Assembly (NCBI GenBank): GCA_020026225.1
Contig: JAHHQU010000071.1
Coordinates: 1 to 10,561, forward strand
Source: Phocaeicola sp.
Lineage (GTDB): Bacteria > Bacteroidota > Bacteroidia > Bacteroidales > Bacteroidaceae
Length of the DNA: 10,561 nucleotides
Direction of reading: 5' to 3'
The notes under the pieces were generated by a model. The model did not search any database, was not told where the DNA came from, and saw only the letters and a program-made list of their open reading frames with translations. This document shows, piece by piece, positions 7,911 to 10,561 of the stretch. The position numbers were made by a program, and so were the translations under genes. How positions within the stretch are numbered: the first letter of the stretch is position 1; each line of letters begins with the position of its first letter.

Positions 7911-9260
7911 ATGAAAGCAGAACAACAATATATCGATCTTTTCTCTCAGTGTGAGGCGATGATCTGCGAGCACAGCTGTGACGTGATGAACGCACCTCGT
8001 GCAAAGGCTTTCGCCGATTTTGAAAAGCAGGGATTCCCTACACGTAAGATGGAAAAGTACAAATATACGGAAGTCGGGAAGTGTTTCGCTCCCGATTACG
8101 GATTGAACTTGAACCGTCTGCCCATTCCTGTGAATCCGCATGAGGTGTTCAAGTGTGATGTGCCGAATATGAGTACATCTCTTTATTTTGTAGTGAATGA
8201 TGCATTTGACAAGCACGACTCTCCTACAGCACAATTGCCTGAAGGAGTGTTGTTCGGAAGCTTGAAGGACTTGGCTACAGAACATTCTGAATTGGCAAAG
8301 AAATATTATGGACATTTGGCCGATACGTCAAAGGATGCTATTTCGGCTTTCAATACCATGTTTGCTCAGGATGGTGTTTTCATGTATGTACCGAAGAATG
8401 TGGTAATTGAACGACCGATTCAGTTGATCAATGTGCTTCGTGCTGACATGAACTTCATGGTGAACCGCCGTGTGCTGATTATTCTGGAAGAGGGAGCGCA
8501 GGCTAAAATGTTGATGTGCGACCATGCGATGGACAATGTGAATTTCTTGGCAACACAGGTCATTGAAGTATTTGTTGGGGCAAATGCTAAATTCGATTTG
8601 TATGAATTGGAAGAAACTCACAACAGCTCGATTCGCTTCAGCAACTTGTTCGTGCATCAGGAAAGAGACAGCAATGTGCTTCTGAACGGTATGACTTTGC
8701 ATAACGGTACTACCCGTAATACCACTGAAGTTACTTTGGATGGTCCGGGTGCCAACATCAATTTGTGCGGTATGGCCATCGTAGATCGTAACGAACAGGT
8801 CGACAACAACACGTTCATCGATCACAAGGCTACGGATTGCAAGAGTAACGAATTGTTCAAGTATGTACTCGACGATCAGGCCATCGGAGCTTTTGCAGGC
8901 AAGGTATTGGTACGAAAAGGGTCACAACGAACTGATTCTCAACAGACCAATCGAAATATTTGTGCCAGTCGTGAAGCACGTATGTATACGCAGCCACAAT
9001 TGGAAATCTATGCAGACGATGTCAAATGTTCTCACGGAGCCACAGTCGGCCAATTGGATGAGAATGCCGTATTTTATATGCAGCAGCGCGGTATCAGTCT
9101 GAAAGAAGCACGCATGTTGCTCATGTTCGCATTCGTCAATGAAGTGATTGATACCATCAGTCTCGACGTGTTGAAAGACCGTTTGCATCTGTTGGTCGAG
9201 AAACGTTTCCGTGGAGAATTGAACAAATGTAGCTCTTGCTGTTCTCATTGTAGTAAATAA
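7911..9260 (+). CDS. sufD: Fe-S assembly protein SufD
   Basis: SufD is the SufB paralogue that completes the SufBCD complex and is needed for iron supply to the nascent cluster. The 449 residues contain an N-terminal helical region (GFPTRKMEKYKYT, 41-53) and a beta-helix core. The C-terminal SufB/SufD signature is KCSHGATVGQLDENAVFYMQ (372-391). C373 and H375 correspond to E. coli C358 and H360, the latter required for activity. Unusually, the protein ends in a cysteine cluster C-x2-C-C-x2-C (C440, C443, C444, C447), and has another group near the N-terminus (C14, C19, C23), 14 cysteines in all. The ATG at 7911 lies two bases after sufC and seven bases after an AGGAG. sufS follows after 22 bases. 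Its position between sufC and sufS agrees with the motif-based call. Confidence 0.97.
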   Translation: MKAEQQYIDLFSQCEAMICEHSCDVMNAPRAKAFADFEKQGFPTRKMEKYKYTEVGKCFAPDYGLNLNRLPIPVNPHEVFKCDVPNMSTSLYFVVNDAFDKHDSPTAQLPEGVLFGSLKDLATEHSELAKKYYGHLADTSKDAISAFNTMFAQDGVFMYVPKNVVIERPIQLINVLRADMNFMVNRRVLIILEEGAQAKMLMCDHAMDNVNFLATQVIEVFVGANAKFDLYELEETHNSSIRFSNLFVHQERDSNVLLNGMTLHNGTTRNTTEVTLDGPGANINLCGMAIVDRNEQVDNNTFIDHKATDCKSNELFKYVLDDQAIGAFAGKVLVRKGSQRTDSQQTNRNICASREARMYTQPQLEIYADDVKCSHGATVGQLDENAVFYMQQRGISLKEARMLLMFAFVNEVIDTISLDVLKDRLHLLVEKRFRGELNKCSSCCSHCSK

Positions 9261-9282
9261 TAGCAAAAAAATATTCTCAGAT

Positions 9283-10500
9283 ATGTACGATATAGCCAAA
9301 ATAAGAGAAGACTTTCCTATCCTTTCGCGTGAAGTCTATGGAAAGCCGTTGATTTACCTTGATAATGGAGCTACAACCCAAAAACCACGTTGTGTGGTAG
9401 ATTCAATCGTCGAGGAATATTATTCTGTCAATTCTAACGTGCATCGTGGGGTACATTTCTTGTCGCAGCAGGCAACAAATTTGCATGAAGCTTCGCGTGA
9501 AACTGTCCGCAAGTTTATCAATGCCCGCAGTACTTCGGAAATTATCTTCACTCGTGGTACGACAGAAAGTATCAATCTTGTGGCTTCTTCGTTTACAGAG
9601 CGTTTCATGAAGCCCGGTGATGAGGTGATTGTTTCCGTAATGGAACATCACAGTAACATCGTATCTTGGCAGCTTCAGGCTGAACGTAAAGGAATCGTGT
9701 TGAAAGTGATTCCCATGAATGACTGTGGAGAACTGTTGCTTGATGAGTATGAGAAACTCTTCTCTGAACGTACCAAACTGGTATCGGTTGCTCAAGTATC
9801 CAATGTATTGGGTACTATCAATCCTGTGAAAGAGATGATTGCTACGGCTCATGCTCACGGGGTTCCATTCTTGGTGGACGGAGCTCAAAGTATTCCTCAC
9901 ATGAAGGTGGATGTACAAGATTTGGACGCTGATTTCTTTGTTTTCAGTGGTCATAAAGTGTACGGACCCACAGGGGTTGGTGTGCTTTATGGAAAAGAGA
10001 ATCTGTTGAATGAGCTTCCACCGTATCAAGGAGGAGGAGAGATGATCCAGAATGTAAGTTTTGAAAAGACGACATTCAATGAACTTCCTTTCAAATTTGA
10101 AGCGGGTACTCCCGATTATATCGGTACCACGTCTCTTGCAAAAGCTTTGGATTATGTTTCTGCTATTGGAATGGATGAAATCGCTGCCTATGAACATGAA
10201 CTAACGGTATATGCCATGCAGCGCATGAAAGAGATTCCAGGTATGCGCATTTTTGGCGAGGCGGAACATAAAGGTGGTGTCATTTCTTTCTTGGTAGGTA
10301 ATATTCATCATTTTGATATGGGTACCTTGCTCGATCGTTTGGGTATTGCCGTACGTACCGGACACCATTGTGCGGAGCCTTTGATGACTCGTTTGGGCAT
10401 CACAGGTACTGTACGTGCTTCTTTGGGCTTATATACTACAAAAGAAGAAATAGATGCTTTGGTAGCCGGTATCAAACGGGTGAGCATGATGTTCGGATAA
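9283..10500 (+). CDS. sufS: Cysteine desulfurase SufS
   Basis: SufS is a PLP-dependent group II cysteine desulfurase that converts L-cysteine to L-alanine and holds the sulfur as a persulfide for Fe-S assembly. It has 405 residues, the normal length. By the motif context, numbering runs one below E. coli SufS. The PLP lysine is K225 in SGHKVYGPTG. H122 in EHHSNIV stacks on the cofactor, and D199 in VDGAQS contacts the ring nitrogen. The catalytic cysteine is C363 in RTGHHCAEPLM, and R378 (VRASLG) binds the substrate carboxylate. The short cysteine loop is that of group II enzymes, which normally need a SufE or SufU partner; neither is encoded here. The ATG at 9283 gives the standard N-terminus (IREDFPIL), with no Shine-Dalgarno sequence. 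It is the last gene of the visible suf operon. Confidence 0.98.
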   Translation: MYDIAKIREDFPILSREVYGKPLIYLDNGATTQKPRCVVDSIVEEYYSVNSNVHRGVHFLSQQATNLHEASRETVRKFINARSTSEIIFTRGTTESINLVASSFTERFMKPGDEVIVSVMEHHSNIVSWQLQAERKGIVLKVIPMNDCGELLLDEYEKLFSERTKLVSVAQVSNVLGTINPVKEMIATAHAHGVPFLVDGAQSIPHMKVDVQDLDADFFVFSGHKVYGPTGVGVLYGKENLLNELPPYQGGGEMIQNVSFEKTTFNELPFKFEAGTPDYIGTTSLAKALDYVSAIGMDEIAAYEHELTVYAMQRMKEIPGMRIFGEAEHKGGVISFLVGNIHHFDMGTLLDRLGIAVRTGHHCAEPLMTRLGITGTVRASLGLYTTKEEIDALVAGIKRVSMMFG

Positions 10501-10561
10501 AGCTAGTTAGTCGTCCCTTAAGAACATCTTTATCTATAGATATTCAGCAAATTAGTTTATA
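10501..10561. other. Non-coding tail after sufS
   Basis: The 61 bases to the window edge contain no gene and no T-tailed GC hairpin, so the operon terminator is either further downstream or weak. The only structure is a perfect 12-base AT-rich palindrome, TATCTATAGATA, at 10531-10542. Confidence 0.5.

Overview
This window is a chromosomal housekeeping segment from a member of the Bacteroidota, most likely order Bacteroidales (Bacteroides/Phocaeicola-like). Three things point there. The first promoter matches the Bacteroides -33/-7 consensus (TTTG, then TAnnTTTG) exactly. Only one of eight genes has a clear Shine-Dalgarno sequence. The proteins have the lengths and motifs I associate with Bacteroidales, namely a short NusA and a long Lys/Glu-rich IF2. 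The species call is inference; no database search was possible. All eight real genes lie on the + strand and all appear intact.

Layout. Positions 1-184 hold no gene I can support. A promoter at 185-215 is followed by a short leader with a terminator-like hairpin (237-262), and then rimP (281-748), nusA (751-2010) and infB (2064-4976). This is the classic ribosome maturation / transcription elongation / translation initiation operon. Next comes a 185-base gap with a long near-perfect inverted repeat (4997-5065). It is followed by a small CvpA-family membrane protein (5162-5680), closely coupled to a Suf iron-sulfur cluster assembly operon: sufB (5688-7139), sufC (7156-7908), sufD (7911-9260) and sufS (9283-10500). 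The last 61 bases are non-coding and show only a short AT-rich palindrome.

How the genes work together. RimP matures the 30S subunit, NusA couples RNA polymerase to RNA signals, and IF2 places initiator tRNA on the ribosome. SufS takes sulfur from cysteine, and the SufB/SufC/SufD complex builds Fe-S clusters using SufC ATPase activity. The sulfur acceptor (SufE or SufU) and an A-type carrier are not in the window and must be encoded elsewhere. CvpA sits 7 bases before sufB, so it is probably co-transcribed with the suf genes.

There is no mobile element, phage gene, CRISPR array, defence system or rRNA/tRNA gene here. I do not see a previously undescribed multi-gene system. The most interesting material is regulatory: the possible attenuator in the rimP leader, with a tiny reading frame that stops inside its loop, and the long hairpin between infB and cvpA. 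A secondary point is the cysteine clustering at both ends of SufD.
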